Below the pieces are notes generated by a model. The model searched no databases. It had not been told where the DNA came from and saw only the letters and a program-made list of their open reading frames with translations. From the IMG/VR virus record IMGVR_UViG_3300034072_000663, positions 1-44,999 of that record: a DNA stretch of 44,999 nt; one strand, given 5' to 3'. Made by a program: the position numbers and the translations under genes. Position 1 is the first letter of the stretch. Every line of letters begins with the position of its first letter. Positions 24,211-33,315 of this stretch are shown here, piece by piece. Origin of the DNA: a virus.

Positions 24211-25860
24211 ATGTCTACAAAAAGAAAAACTAAGAGTGCTCCTCGCAGATCTCAGAGCACGGCCAGACGAATCGTAAGCGGTATCGGACAGTATCTCGAT
24301 GGTGCCTGGGGAGACGTTAGCGACGATCTGGCAGGCACTGGTCATTCGGCAGTTTCCACTGTCTACAGGTTCGCCAATGGTCTGCCTGTTAATTTAGACA
24401 CCATAGCAGAAGACTTCGAAGACGGTAGGCAAGCCCAAAGGCGAGACGCAAAGCGGTTCGTCAAGGAAAACCCTAGGACAGCGGGTGCTCTGAGCACTGC
24501 AGGTCTGGTCTCAGGTCTCGCAGGCGCGGGTGCCGCTGCAAAGGGCGCAGTTCGCGGTGTCAACGCTCTTCGGTCCGGTGCTCTAACTACAGGCCAAGTC
24601 GCTAGGTCTGCAGCAAAGGTATCCCCAGCGTCTGTTGTATCTGGCGCACTTTTCGGAGCTGCTAATGGGGAGACTTCGAGCGAACGACTGGCGAACGCAG
24701 GTATAGGCGCAGGGATTGGTGCTCTTGCCGCTCCTGTAGTCGCCTTGGCTTCTAAGGCTCCACGGGTTGCCCCAAAGCCCCGAGAGAGAAACATCCGAGA
24801 GCTGACACCGGAAGAGACCGATGCGGTTGCTGGAGGTGCTTCCGGTTACGGAGCGAACGATTACGGCGTAGGGTATTCTCCAGAATACTCGAAACTGAAG
24901 AACCAGCCAAAGTATGGAGATTTAGACCTGCAAATTACTCCAGGCGACCAAATGTCTCCTGTGAAGCCTCTAAAACCTGAAGACCTTCAAGGCGCACTTA
25001 TTGTTTCAGCACCAGCTGATAGATCAAGAGCAGGCGGGGTTCTATCTAGTATCAACGGTGAAAAGTTAAACAAACCCGTCCAACTCCAAGGCGGTATGGA
25101 CTTCATGAGAGTCCAGGAAGCTTTAGGACACAACAGCGGCGAAAAGTCCGTTTGGGCCTCAGCTCCTGGTGTTATTTCAGGTTTCGGTCGTGTAGCTAGA
25201 GAAGCTGCTGAGAAAGGTCAGAAAGCTTACTTAGCTCCTTGGGCAATGGCAGGCGCAAGTAGTGACTATTCGCACATGCCCGCGTCTGTCGTGGTCCAGC
25301 AGTTGTTGAAGTCAGACCCAAAGTCTGTTCGCATGTTCGAAAAGGAAATCCTTTCTAAATTCCCAGCTTACGTAGGTTCCAAAGATCCTAAAGCTCTGAT
25401 CACACAAGTGGAAAGTGATCCAGCACTAAGATACAACATGATGAAGCTCTTGGACACAAAGAAGATGCAAGACGCTGGTCTTCCTTCTGCTAACAACGCA
25501 AGACTTGCTACCACAGAACCTGCGTTGCTTGATGTCCCAAGTGGAACTTTTGGTTACAACATAGGCCTGATAGACCCATCAGGTGTCACCATCAAAGATC
25601 CCATGCTTCCTCATTCGACATACGCAGCACAGCTTAAAGGTAACTATGCAGGAAGCCTAGAAGCTCCAGTAGGCGCTACTACGTTCCTGCGTGATGCTAC
25701 CAGAGCTATGGAAGCCAATCCTAAAGGCTTCATACCTGCACACATTGAGTATAACCTTAAGCGAGGCGTCAAGACGCAAGAAGCGGACCAACAGTGGGTC
25801 GATGAGGTCTCTGCGGAGATCGAGCGGCTTAGATCTCTCGGTCTCGGGTTCTCTCGCTGA
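24211..25860 (+). CDS. Ejection-type protein with distinct C-terminal domain (549 aa)
   Basis: Basic N-terminus (residues 2-25), then Gly/Ala-rich hydrophobic helices (about 88-115 and 135-190) as in the ejection protein before it. From about residue 245 the protein becomes globular (LQGALIVSAPADRSRAGGVL onward) and the DNA turns visibly more AT-rich with different codon choice. I recall similar segments in large multi-domain phage proteins but cannot name a family. A domain graft is likely. An antisense gene overlaps the 3' end. Confidence 0.6.
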   Translation: MSTKRKTKSAPRRSQSTARRIVSGIGQYLDGAWGDVSDDLAGTGHSAVSTVYRFANGLPVNLDTIAEDFEDGRQAQRRDAKRFVKENPRTAGALSTAGLVSGLAGAGAAAKGAVRGVNALRSGALTTGQVARSAAKVSPASVVSGALFGAANGETSSERLANAGIGAGIGALAAPVVALASKAPRVAPKPRERNIRELTPEETDAVAGGASGYGANDYGVGYSPEYSKLKNQPKYGDLDLQITPGDQMSPVKPLKPEDLQGALIVSAPADRSRAGGVLSSINGEKLNKPVQLQGGMDFMRVQEALGHNSGEKSVWASAPGVISGFGRVAREAAEKGQKAYLAPWAMAGASSDYSHMPASVVVQQLLKSDPKSVRMFEKEILSKFPAYVGSKDPKALITQVESDPALRYNMMKLLDTKKMQDAGLPSANNARLATTEPALLDVPSGTFGYNIGLIDPSGVTIKDPMLPHSTYAAQLKGNYAGSLEAPVGATTFLRDATRAMEANPKGFIPAHIEYNLKRGVKTQEADQQWVDEVSAEIERLRSLGLGFSR

Positions 25861-26011
25861 TTTCTTCGAGAAGCCTTCTCGCAGATTCAATATTGTTCTC
25901 GGCTCTCTCTAGGTCCTTACCTAGGAGGGCTGAGGACGCCTCGTTCAAGGCTACCTCAATACCGTCGATGATATCTTCGAGAGCCACTTCGCTCCAAGCA
26001 TTGTTGTCCAT
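25829..26011 (-). CDS. Antisense moron gene, small acidic helical protein (60 aa)
   Basis: ATG at 26011 (MDNNAWSEVALEDIID) with AAAGGA 9 bases before; a longer frame from 26047 would run into the promoter. The protein is two acidic amphipathic helices ending ERTRDREI. It is the only minus-strand gene inside the 22-kb virion block, overlaps the end of the upstream virion gene by 32 bases and has its own near-consensus host promoter. This is the classic setting of a moron expressed in the lysogen. Function unknown. Confidence 0.7.
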   Translation of the reverse strand: MDNNAWSEVALEDIIDGIEVALNEASSALLGKDLERAENNIESARRLLEEISERTRDREI

Positions 26012-26032
26012 CACAAAATTCCTTTCAGAACC

Positions 26033-26061
26033 TATATAGTCCCACATCCGAGAGAAGTCAA
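26033..26061 (-). promoter_or_regulatory. Host-type promoter of the antisense moron gene
   Basis: Minus strand: TTGACT (26061-26056), 17-base spacer, TATATA (26038-26033). No phage operator box overlaps it, so it should be active in a lysogen. The -35 ends one base before the terminase small subunit start on the other strand. Confidence 0.75.
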
Positions 26062-26062
26062 T

Positions 26063-26617
26063 ATGCCCACAAAGCCTACTGGCAGACCTAGAGGCAGACC
26101 ACCAGGTTCCAAGAACAAACCAAAAGATGTCTTCGCGTTTATCGACGAGTGCCTCAAGGCACCAGTAGTCGGCGTGAAGGCCCCGAAACCTAAGAAGCGC
26201 GGCGGTGCCGGACGTTTCACCTACATGACACCAGAAGAGCGATCAGCTCACGCCAAGGCCATGAAAGCCAAGGTCAAGGACTACAGTAACGTAGGCCGTA
26301 AGAAAGGTGTCCCCCAAAGAAGCAATTGCTACGGACATGCGCTCGCTGAGAAAGAGGCAAGTCCGGAAGTCAAAAGGATCATGAAGAAGATGAAGAACGC
26401 AGGACAGCTTCCTGACGACCCTCGGGCTGTTCAGGCCCTTGAGACCACTCTCAAGATCTTGAAGGCTCAGGACACAGACGCAAAGACCAAGGTAGCAGCC
26501 GCTAGACTGCTCCTGGACTTCACCAAAGCTAAACCGGCAGCCAAGGTTGCCATCGAGTTCTCACCAGAGGACTTCCTAGACGAGATCGCTGCAGAAGAGT
26601 TCGGCGACGAAGAGTAA
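26063..26617 (+). CDS. Terminase small subunit (probable)
   Basis: 184 residues directly before the large terminase gene. The N-terminus has an AT-hook-like TGRPRGRPPGSKNKP; residues 115-160 are helical, and the C-terminus is acidic (DFLDEIAAEEFGDEE). Small terminases recognise phage DNA and bring the large subunit to it. The call rests on gene order and DNA-binding character. Confidence 0.7.
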   Translation: MPTKPTGRPRGRPPGSKNKPKDVFAFIDECLKAPVVGVKAPKPKKRGGAGRFTYMTPEERSAHAKAMKAKVKDYSNVGRKKGVPQRSNCYGHALAEKEASPEVKRIMKKMKNAGQLPDDPRAVQALETTLKILKAQDTDAKTKVAAARLLLDFTKAKPAAKVAIEFSPEDFLDEIAAEEFGDEE

Positions 26618-26620
26618 ACT

Positions 26621-28294
26621 ATGGCTCTAACAGCAGAGCAAAAGCGACTGGAGATCCGCAAGAGGTTCCACAAGGACTTCGAGTTCTACGCTAACAGACT
26701 TCTCTACATTAGAACCAAGAAAGCTGAGGTAATCCCTTTCAGGCTAAATCGTGCCCAGAAGAGATTCCTGGATATCATCCTGGACCAGTGGCAGCGAACA
26801 GGCCGCGTCAGGGTATACGTCCTCAAGGCCCGTCAGCTTGGCCTTTCGACCCTCTGGGGCGGCTTCATGTATTGGTGGACCAGCACTCACAGGGCCACGA
26901 AGGCCATGGTGGTTACGCACCACTCGGACGCTACCAAAGCCCTGTTCGAGATGACCAAGCGTTACCACGAGCACATGACGCCTCTGATGAAGCCTAGCAC
27001 AGGCCGTTCGTCTCAGAAGGAACTCAAGTTCGACAAGCTCGATAGCGGTTACATCGTGGCCACCGCAGGCGCAGATACCGTAGGTCGAGGTGAGACCCTG
27101 AACCTCGTGCATATCTCTGAGGCAGGCCTCTGGAAACCCAAGACAGCTTCGGACATTGCCAACGGTCTACTCCAGGCCGTCCCAGGCGAAGACAACACCT
27201 TTGTCTGCATCGAGTCCACGGCTCGCGGTAAGTCCGGATGGTTCTACGAGCAATACGTCCAGATCAAAAATGGCACTAGCCCCTATGAGCTGGTGTTCCT
27301 CCCTTGGTTCTTCTCTGACGAATACCGCGAAAAGATCCCTCCCGAAGAGCTTCCGTTCGAATGGACGCACGAGGAAGAGGAGATGGCCGCTAGGGTCAAG
27401 AAGGAATGGGACGAGGACCTTGACGACGAACAGATCTACTGGAGACGCCTGAAGCTCTCCGAAGGTCTCGACAGGTTCAAACAGGAATACCCTTCGACCG
27501 CTGAGGAAGCCTTTCTGGCCTCAGGTCTTCCTGTCTTCAACCCCTATGTGGTCCAGGAGATGGAAGAGGCTGCCAAGGAGATCGAGCCGATCCTCATGGA
27601 CTACGATCCAATCGAGAAGGCTATCGTCCAGAGACCAAGAGGACGCCTCAAGGTCTACTCGCTCCCTGAGCCTAACGAGAACTACATCATCGGAGCAGAC
27701 GTTGCCAAGGGTGTAGGCCGTGAGGAAATCAGAGACGCTGACGGTGTGGTCATCCAGGCAGGCGAAGGCGACTATTCGGTAGCCACTGTCCTGGATTCCA
27801 AGCGCAATGTCGTAGCGGTCTACAGGGGCAAGGTAGAACCAGGGTATTACGCTGAGATCCTTAACGCTCTTGGCGAGATGTATAACTGGGCGAGGCTTGC
27901 AGTCGAACTGAACAACCACGGGATCCTGCCTAACAGGTTCCTTAGGGACAACTTCGACTACCCAAATCTCTACAGTCGCGAGAACTACGACAAGCTCGAC
28001 GATGCGCGTCCAACAGAGGACCTAGGGTTCTACACGGACGTAAAGACAAGACCTTTGATCATCGACAGTCTTAGAGAAGCCGTTCGTAACAAAGAGATCG
28101 AAATCCCTGACCTAGTGACGCTCCAAGAGATGTCCACGTTCATTGAGAACATCAAGACAGGCAAATTAGAAGCAGAGTCCGGTAGTTATGACGACTGCGT
28201 AATGGCCCTCGCTATAGCCAACCACATCTACCAGGAAGAGGCTGCCTGGATCCCATCAGACACTCCACAAGACCTCTACTACGAGATGATTTAG
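26621..28294 (+). CDS. Terminase large subunit
   Basis: 557 residues. ATPase: a Walker A variant KARQLGLST at 69-77, a Walker B strand LNLVHISE with E167, and a coupling-type motif CIESTARG near 191. Nuclease: a RNase H-like strand IIGADVAKG with D360, later acids in the AVELNNHG and YDDCVMAL segments. It packages DNA into the prohead. Starts 3 bases after the small subunit stop and leads into the portal gene. Confidence 0.93.
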   Translation: MALTAEQKRLEIRKRFHKDFEFYANRLLYIRTKKAEVIPFRLNRAQKRFLDIILDQWQRTGRVRVYVLKARQLGLSTLWGGFMYWWTSTHRATKAMVVTHHSDATKALFEMTKRYHEHMTPLMKPSTGRSSQKELKFDKLDSGYIVATAGADTVGRGETLNLVHISEAGLWKPKTASDIANGLLQAVPGEDNTFVCIESTARGKSGWFYEQYVQIKNGTSPYELVFLPWFFSDEYREKIPPEELPFEWTHEEEEMAARVKKEWDEDLDDEQIYWRRLKLSEGLDRFKQEYPSTAEEAFLASGLPVFNPYVVQEMEEAAKEIEPILMDYDPIEKAIVQRPRGRLKVYSLPEPNENYIIGADVAKGVGREEIRDADGVVIQAGEGDYSVATVLDSKRNVVAVYRGKVEPGYYAEILNALGEMYNWARLAVELNNHGILPNRFLRDNFDYPNLYSRENYDKLDDARPTEDLGFYTDVKTRPLIIDSLREAVRNKEIEIPDLVTLQEMSTFIENIKTGKLEAESGSYDDCVMALAIANHIYQEEAAWIPSDTPQDLYYEMI

Positions 28295-28301
28295 GAATAC
28301 C

Positions 28302-30452
28302 ATGAAGCAAAGACGCCCTGAGGCAATCAAAGACGAAGATCTGCTCAATGCCTGTAGGCGCAGAGTGGAGAGAGGAACTGCCTTCGTCGATACCGGACTG
28401 GCGCAGGAACGCCGCGAAGTCCAGGAATACTGGCTGGGCAATCTGCCTCTCCCGCTCACAGCCGGTGGCTCTAAGTTCCGCTCGCAGGACGTTTACGTAG
28501 CCGTAGAGAGCATGAAGGCCCAGATCGTCGAGAGCTTCTCGGCAGGGTCAAATATCGTCCAGTTCAGCCCTCAGACGGCTATGGACGTGGTGCTCGCCAA
28601 GCAGGCTACGGCCATGTGCGAGTTCGCCATCCACAGACAGAACGACGCCCTGAGCCTCTTCATGGACGTTGCGCACGACGGTCTGACCAATCGTATCGGT
28701 ATCGCAGAGGTCGAGTGGGAACGCTCAGAAACTGCAGTCGAATACGAGTATGGCCCTGCGACCATGGAGGAGCTGACAGAAACCCTCTCGCAGCCTGACG
28801 TTCGACCTATTGGCAAGACTAAGGTCTCCAAGGCCGCTGACGGCGTTACCACTCTGTATTCCGGCAGATTCGAGCGGATCACCGATACCTCTCAGGTCAA
28901 GATGACTGCAGTTCCCCCAGAGGAACTCATCGTCTTTGGACGCTGCTCGTCTCTGGACGACGCCAAGCTTGTCTCACGGCGTATGCGTATGACCATGGGC
29001 GAACTGGCGGCTCAGTTCCCTGAGAAGCAAGACGAGATCTTCAACGCTACAGGCCTTGAGACCGATACGATCTACGACGAGGAAACTCTAGCCCGTGAAG
29101 CCATGTCCAACGCCTCTATAGGTGTAGCCAGTGGCGGCGTAGGGGCTGGGGTGTCCAGGGTCAACAACAAGATCCCTCTGGCAATCAGTGGAAGCACTTG
29201 GCTAGACGATGACGACGCTGAGGATGCCGCTGGGCAGATGCTCACAGTCTACAAGACCTATATTCGCATAGACGCTGAAGGCCGTGGCCGGCAGGACCTC
29301 TACCGTGTGATCCACTGCGGCGAAGTGATGATCGACAAGGTCAAGGTGGACGACCACCCCTGGGTAATCTTCAAGCCTGCTCCGATGCCTCACGTGTTCT
29401 GGGGAGACAACTTCGCAGCCCGCGTGATCCAGACGGCCAACGTCAAGACCACTCTGACCCGTGCGATCATCGAACAGGCAGTCGATGCGACTAACCCTCG
29501 CTACATGGTTGCCCGTGGTGGCCTAGCGCAGGCCAGAGAGCTTCTGGACAATCGCAGAGGCGGTATCGTCAACGTCCGATCTCTTGCAGACAGCGTTGCG
29601 CCTCTCCCTCAGACCCCGATCAATCCGTTCGTCCTGCAGACCATTGGTCTTGTAGATAGCGACCGGCAGGATATCACTGGTATCTCCAGACTGTCCCAGG
29701 GTCTCGACAAGAATGCCCTCAGCCACCGTAACAGCGGCGGTCTTGTGGAACAGCTTACAGACAACAGCATGGTCCGCACAAAGATCATAGCGCGTCTATT
29801 CGCTGCCCAGTTCCTGAAGAACCTGTATCTCAAAGTATACGCCCTGATCATCAAGCATGAGAAGACCGAACGTATCATCGAGGTCGCAGGTAACTATGTC
29901 CCTGTGACACCTTCGGACTGGAAGTCACGCAAGGACTGCATTGTCGATATGTCTCTCGGATATAACGAGAGAGAAGCCAAGGTCAAGGACATGGCCGAGT
30001 TCGTCGCAATGATGGACGCCAATCCTGCGAACCAGAGGCTCTTCGACGAGAAGAAGCGTTACAACGTGTATAAGACGATGCTTGAAACCAAGGGCTACAA
30101 GAACGTCCAGGACTTCCTCAACGATCCAGAGCAGCTTCAGCCGCCTGAGCCAGATCCAATGGCAATGCTGGCCCTCGAAGAGCAGAAGAAGAAAGTTGAG
30201 ATCATGGAGCGCGAACAGGCAATCCGTGAGCAGCAGATCATCCACAACCTGCAGATGGCTGAGCAAGAGTTCGAACTCAAGGCCCAGGATACTGCCTTCA
30301 AGGCCCAGATGTCTATCCGCGAAGCCGACCGTAAGGACGCAGATGCTGCAAGTGTCATCGACACCAGACAGGCTGAGACCATGGTCCTCGTGGAAAACGC
30401 TGCGAACCCTCAGGGCAAGCTCCAGCAGAATACGATCATTAGCCCAAGCTAA
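28302..30452 (+). CDS. Portal protein (P22-like)
   Basis: 716 residues, close to P22 gp1 (725). The N-terminal and central region (EVQEYWLGNLPLP, YVAVESMKAQIVESF, then the strand-rich wing) and the C-terminal, Gln- and Glu-rich coiled coil (about 620-690) match the P22/phi29-like portal plan with a barrel tail. Forms the dodecameric vertex for packaging and tail attachment. T7-like portals are shorter and differ, so the virion module is not T7-derived. Confidence 0.85.
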   Translation: MKQRRPEAIKDEDLLNACRRRVERGTAFVDTGLAQERREVQEYWLGNLPLPLTAGGSKFRSQDVYVAVESMKAQIVESFSAGSNIVQFSPQTAMDVVLAKQATAMCEFAIHRQNDALSLFMDVAHDGLTNRIGIAEVEWERSETAVEYEYGPATMEELTETLSQPDVRPIGKTKVSKAADGVTTLYSGRFERITDTSQVKMTAVPPEELIVFGRCSSLDDAKLVSRRMRMTMGELAAQFPEKQDEIFNATGLETDTIYDEETLAREAMSNASIGVASGGVGAGVSRVNNKIPLAISGSTWLDDDDAEDAAGQMLTVYKTYIRIDAEGRGRQDLYRVIHCGEVMIDKVKVDDHPWVIFKPAPMPHVFWGDNFAARVIQTANVKTTLTRAIIEQAVDATNPRYMVARGGLAQARELLDNRRGGIVNVRSLADSVAPLPQTPINPFVLQTIGLVDSDRQDITGISRLSQGLDKNALSHRNSGGLVEQLTDNSMVRTKIIARLFAAQFLKNLYLKVYALIIKHEKTERIIEVAGNYVPVTPSDWKSRKDCIVDMSLGYNEREAKVKDMAEFVAMMDANPANQRLFDEKKRYNVYKTMLETKGYKNVQDFLNDPEQLQPPEPDPMAMLALEEQKKKVEIMEREQAIREQQIIHNLQMAEQEFELKAQDTAFKAQMSIREADRKDADAASVIDTRQAETMVLVENAANPQGKLQQNTIISPS

Positions 30453-30463
30453 TAGGAACACGT

Positions 30464-30799
30464 ATGGAAGACTACGTCCTAACGGACGAAGAGCAACTTA
30501 TAGTAGACCAGGGGGCGGACGCCCGCTCCCTGCTACTGTCAGATATCTTTATCCGCACTATCGGTAAACTCAAGGCCGACTGTGCTCAGTCAATTCTCGA
30601 AAGTTCTCCGGAGCAATCCCAGGAAAGAGAACGGACTTACTACATGGCCAGAGCCTTAGAAGCTGTGGTCAATGAACTTGAGACAATCTCAAACGCTGGC
30701 GACGCTATAATGACGAAGCTGGCATTCCTAACAGAAACACCCACAGACACCGAGTCCCAGGCACTCTACGCCCCGGATTCCACTGACTCGTGGTATTGA
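30464..30799 (+). CDS. Hypothetical protein between portal and scaffold (111 aa)
   Basis: Acidic, helical throughout, with a disordered C-terminus (SQALYAPDSTDSWY). The place between portal and scaffold suggests a head assembly role, but nothing in the sequence proves it. Confidence 0.6.
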   Translation: MEDYVLTDEEQLIVDQGADARSLLLSDIFIRTIGKLKADCAQSILESSPEQSQERERTYYMARALEAVVNELETISNAGDAIMTKLAFLTETPTDTESQALYAPDSTDSWY

Positions 30800-30812
30800 A
30801 AGATGACAACCT

Positions 30813-31844
30813 GTGTCAACCCCAAATAATACTGACATCGCCGCTACTGACAACGGAATCAACGAAGAGCAGGCTGTAGCCATGCTTCTGGCCCGCGACA
30901 GTAAGCCTTCCAAGAGCAAGCCAGCAGATGACTCTGCGCCCAGTGATGAAACAGACAGTTCGCCCTCAGAAGACGGTGAAGACGATCTGGACGATCTCGG
31001 CGAAGACGAAGAGGATCTTGAGGATAACTCTGAGGACGAAGATGTCGATCAGGACGACGAGGACGCCGATGAAGGCGAAGACGACGATTCTGACGAAGAC
31101 GAACCAAAAGACAAAAAGACTGATCTGAGCGACGATGCGACCGTGGAAATTACCGTCCATGGGAAGACCGAAACGCTCACCATCGCGCAGCTTAAGCGTA
31201 TCGCTGCGGACCGAACGGCCATCCAGGCGAAGTCTGAGGAAGCCGATAAGGTAGGCCGAACGGCTGCTGCAGCTATCGACGCTGTGGCCTCTCAGCTCCA
31301 GGAAGACCTCGTGCCTTACCTGAAGGCCGACTGGGACCAGATGAAGTTCGACGTGCTCAATGGTCGTATGTCCGAAGAGGAATACAACTGGCACAAGCAG
31401 AACTTCACGAAGCTCCAGGCCCGCTGGGACAAGCTGAAGAATGCCGAAAGCGGCTACGTGTCCGTAATGGACGAAGCGACCAAGGCCAGACGTGCTCAGG
31501 AAGCCCAGGAAGCTGTGGCAGAACTGAAGCGCGATATCCCAGAGTGGGACGACAAGCTCTACACGGATGTGGTCAACTGGTCGGCAACCCAGGGTCTCAA
31601 CCCTGAGGAAGTCCTGCAGATCACCAACGCTAAGGTCATGAAGATCCTCGTGAAGGCCTTCAGAGCAGACACAAAGAAGACTGCTGCCGTCAAGAAGATC
31701 GAGAATGACCCTCGTCCACTGAAGCCAAGTGCTTCGGGAGACAGTCCGGTGAATGCCAATATCCGCAAGCTCGAGAAGAAGATCAAGTCTGGCGCAGGCA
31801 CTGAGGAAGACGCTATCGCGCTTCTGAAGGGTCGTTGGGGCTAA
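30813..31844 (+). CDS. Scaffolding protein (probable)
   Basis: GTG start. Residues 28-105 are an extreme acidic low-complexity region of Asp and Glu, followed by charged helices and a basic C-terminal helix with KLEKKIKSG. Position directly before the major capsid gene and this composition are typical of podovirus scaffolds, which shape the prohead and leave it. Confidence 0.75.
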   Translation: MSTPNNTDIAATDNGINEEQAVAMLLARDSKPSKSKPADDSAPSDETDSSPSEDGEDDLDDLGEDEEDLEDNSEDEDVDQDDEDADEGEDDDSDEDEPKDKKTDLSDDATVEITVHGKTETLTIAQLKRIAADRTAIQAKSEEADKVGRTAAAAIDAVASQLQEDLVPYLKADWDQMKFDVLNGRMSEEEYNWHKQNFTKLQARWDKLKNAESGYVSVMDEATKARRAQEAQEAVAELKRDIPEWDDKLYTDVVNWSATQGLNPEEVLQITNAKVMKILVKAFRADTKKTAAVKKIENDPRPLKPSASGDSPVNANIRKLEKKIKSGAGTEEDAIALLKGRWG

Positions 31845-31856
31845 TAGCTCCTAAAC

Positions 31857-31884
31857 GTTAAGCACATGGTGTGCTCAGCGTAAC
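31857..31884 (+). other. Hairpin in the capsid gene leader
   Basis: GTTA/TAAC outer arms and GCACA/TGTGC inner arms with a TGG loop, 30 bases before the capsid start. No T run. Probably an mRNA stabilising or processing hairpin for the most highly made protein. Confidence 0.5.
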
Positions 31885-31915
31885 AACAATTCAATCCACA
31901 TAAAGAGTAAATACT

Positions 31916-32845
31916 ATGAGTAAGCCTTTTTCAACCTACGAACAGGTAGGCAAGAAGGAAGACGTCTCGGACGTTATTTCGACCCTGAACCGTCAGGACA
32001 CCCCGTTCTCGGATTCGCTGGGCACCCGTCAGATCCACAACGTGATCTACGATTGGCAGGAAGACGAACAGCTCCCAGGTGGCGATAACGCCAAGGTCGA
32101 AGGCTTCGAGGCTGTCGATGAGGCTCTGACGACCACGTCGAAGCTGATGAACACCACGCAGATCTTCTCGCGCACCTTCAAGACCTCGGGCACCCTGGGC
32201 GCAATCGACATGTATGGCCGCAAGGATGAGCTGGCTCGCCAGATCGTCAAGAAGGGCCTGCAGCTCAAGCAGGACTACGAATACGCTTGTATCGCTCGCG
32301 ACGGCGGTATGGTCCTGGGTAACGACACGGACACTCCGCGTCGGTTCGCTTCGGCGCATGGTCTGGTAGCTGCGGGCAACCGTATCTCCAACGCGACCAC
32401 TGGTGCTAACCCCGCTCCTCGTGCCCTGCAGGAAGCTACGCTCCGTGCGGCTATCCGTAAGAGCTACGATGAGGGTGCTAACGCTACCTGCTTCCTCGTG
32501 GCTCCTCTGGTTGCCGAACAGGCTGCTGAGTTCAACGGTAACGCTGAGCGCACTCGTGAAACCACGGCTGCCAAGGCTACCACGATCAACCACGTGGTTG
32601 ACGTGTATATCACCGCTCTGGGCACCCTGACCATCGAGACCGCGCGTCTGATGAAGGCTGACCTTGGTCTGCTCTTCAAGAAGGGCACTTACCGCAAGGC
32701 AGTCATGAAGAACCGTAGCTGGTTCAAGGAGACCCTGGCGAAGACCGGTGACTCGACGCGCACCATGCTGGCCGGCGAATACGGTCTGCAGATCGACAAC
32801 TCGAAGGGCGCAGTGATCGTCACGGGCATCGACCCGAACGCCTAA
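31916..32845 (+). CDS. Major capsid protein (DUF5309 / SU10-type)
   Basis: 309 residues with the hallmarks of the DUF5309 HK97-fold family: DVSDVISTLNRQDTPFSDSLG near the start, YDWQEDEQLP, a long helix-rich core with GRKDELARQIVKKGLQLKQDYEYA, and a C-terminal segment ending in YGLQIDNSKGAVIVTGID. Codon choice is markedly GC-rich at third positions, as expected for a highly expressed gene. Flanked by a leader hairpin and a terminator. Confidence 0.85.
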   Translation: MSKPFSTYEQVGKKEDVSDVISTLNRQDTPFSDSLGTRQIHNVIYDWQEDEQLPGGDNAKVEGFEAVDEALTTTSKLMNTTQIFSRTFKTSGTLGAIDMYGRKDELARQIVKKGLQLKQDYEYACIARDGGMVLGNDTDTPRRFASAHGLVAAGNRISNATTGANPAPRALQEATLRAAIRKSYDEGANATCFLVAPLVAEQAAEFNGNAERTRETTAAKATTINHVVDVYITALGTLTIETARLMKADLGLLFKKGTYRKAVMKNRSWFKETLAKTGDSTRTMLAGEYGLQIDNSKGAVIVTGIDPNA

Positions 32846-32873
32846 TCGCTAGGCAACCCTTCGTAAAGCTAGA

Positions 32874-32905
32874 AGCCCCTGGGAGTTCGCTCCTGGGGGC
32901 TTTTT
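32874..32905 (+). terminator. Terminator after the capsid gene
   Basis: AGCCCC and GGGAG arms pair with CTCC and GGGGCT around a TTCG tetraloop, followed by five T. It would limit but probably not abolish reading into the tail genes, as capsid terminators do in T7. Confidence 0.85.
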
Positions 32906-32924
32906 GCATGTCCAAAAGATACAA

Positions 32925-33299
32925 ATGACAAACACACCCTTCAAGTTCTACGGCATCAAAGAAGAGCTGGTAGACGCCGACATTACGCCCGATGGCGAAC
33001 TCAAGTCCGGCCTGATCAAGACCACAGTCCACCACTCGCCAGACTTCATCGACAAGGTGAGAGCCAAGAGAGAATACCAGGATTCCAAGCGTTTCTCTGA
33101 GCTGACCAAAGGCGACGAGCTGGAGCGTATCCACGTAGCTCGCATCACCCCAGACATTATCAACCGATGGTATCGAGAAGGCTTCGATATCCACGAGATC
33201 ATGCGCGACAATCCTCCACAGGCCGCTGCCCAGATGATCTTGGATCGCCTTCGCTTCGAAGAGCAGGACCACCTCCTGCTGACTAACAGAACATTCTAA
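32925..33299 (+). CDS. Hypothetical protein after capsid (124 aa)
   Basis: ATG at 32925 (MTNTPFKFYGIKEEL) is chosen; an earlier TTG lies in the terminator tail. Charged, helical in the C-terminal half. It may be a head completion or tail adaptor partner given its neighbours, but no motif is seen. Confidence 0.65.
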   Translation: MTNTPFKFYGIKEELVDADITPDGELKSGLIKTTVHHSPDFIDKVRAKREYQDSKRFSELTKGDELERIHVARITPDIINRWYREGFDIHEIMRDNPPQAAAQMILDRLRFEEQDHLLLTNRTF

Positions 33300-33315
33300 A
33301 CTGAGAGGATTGCCA

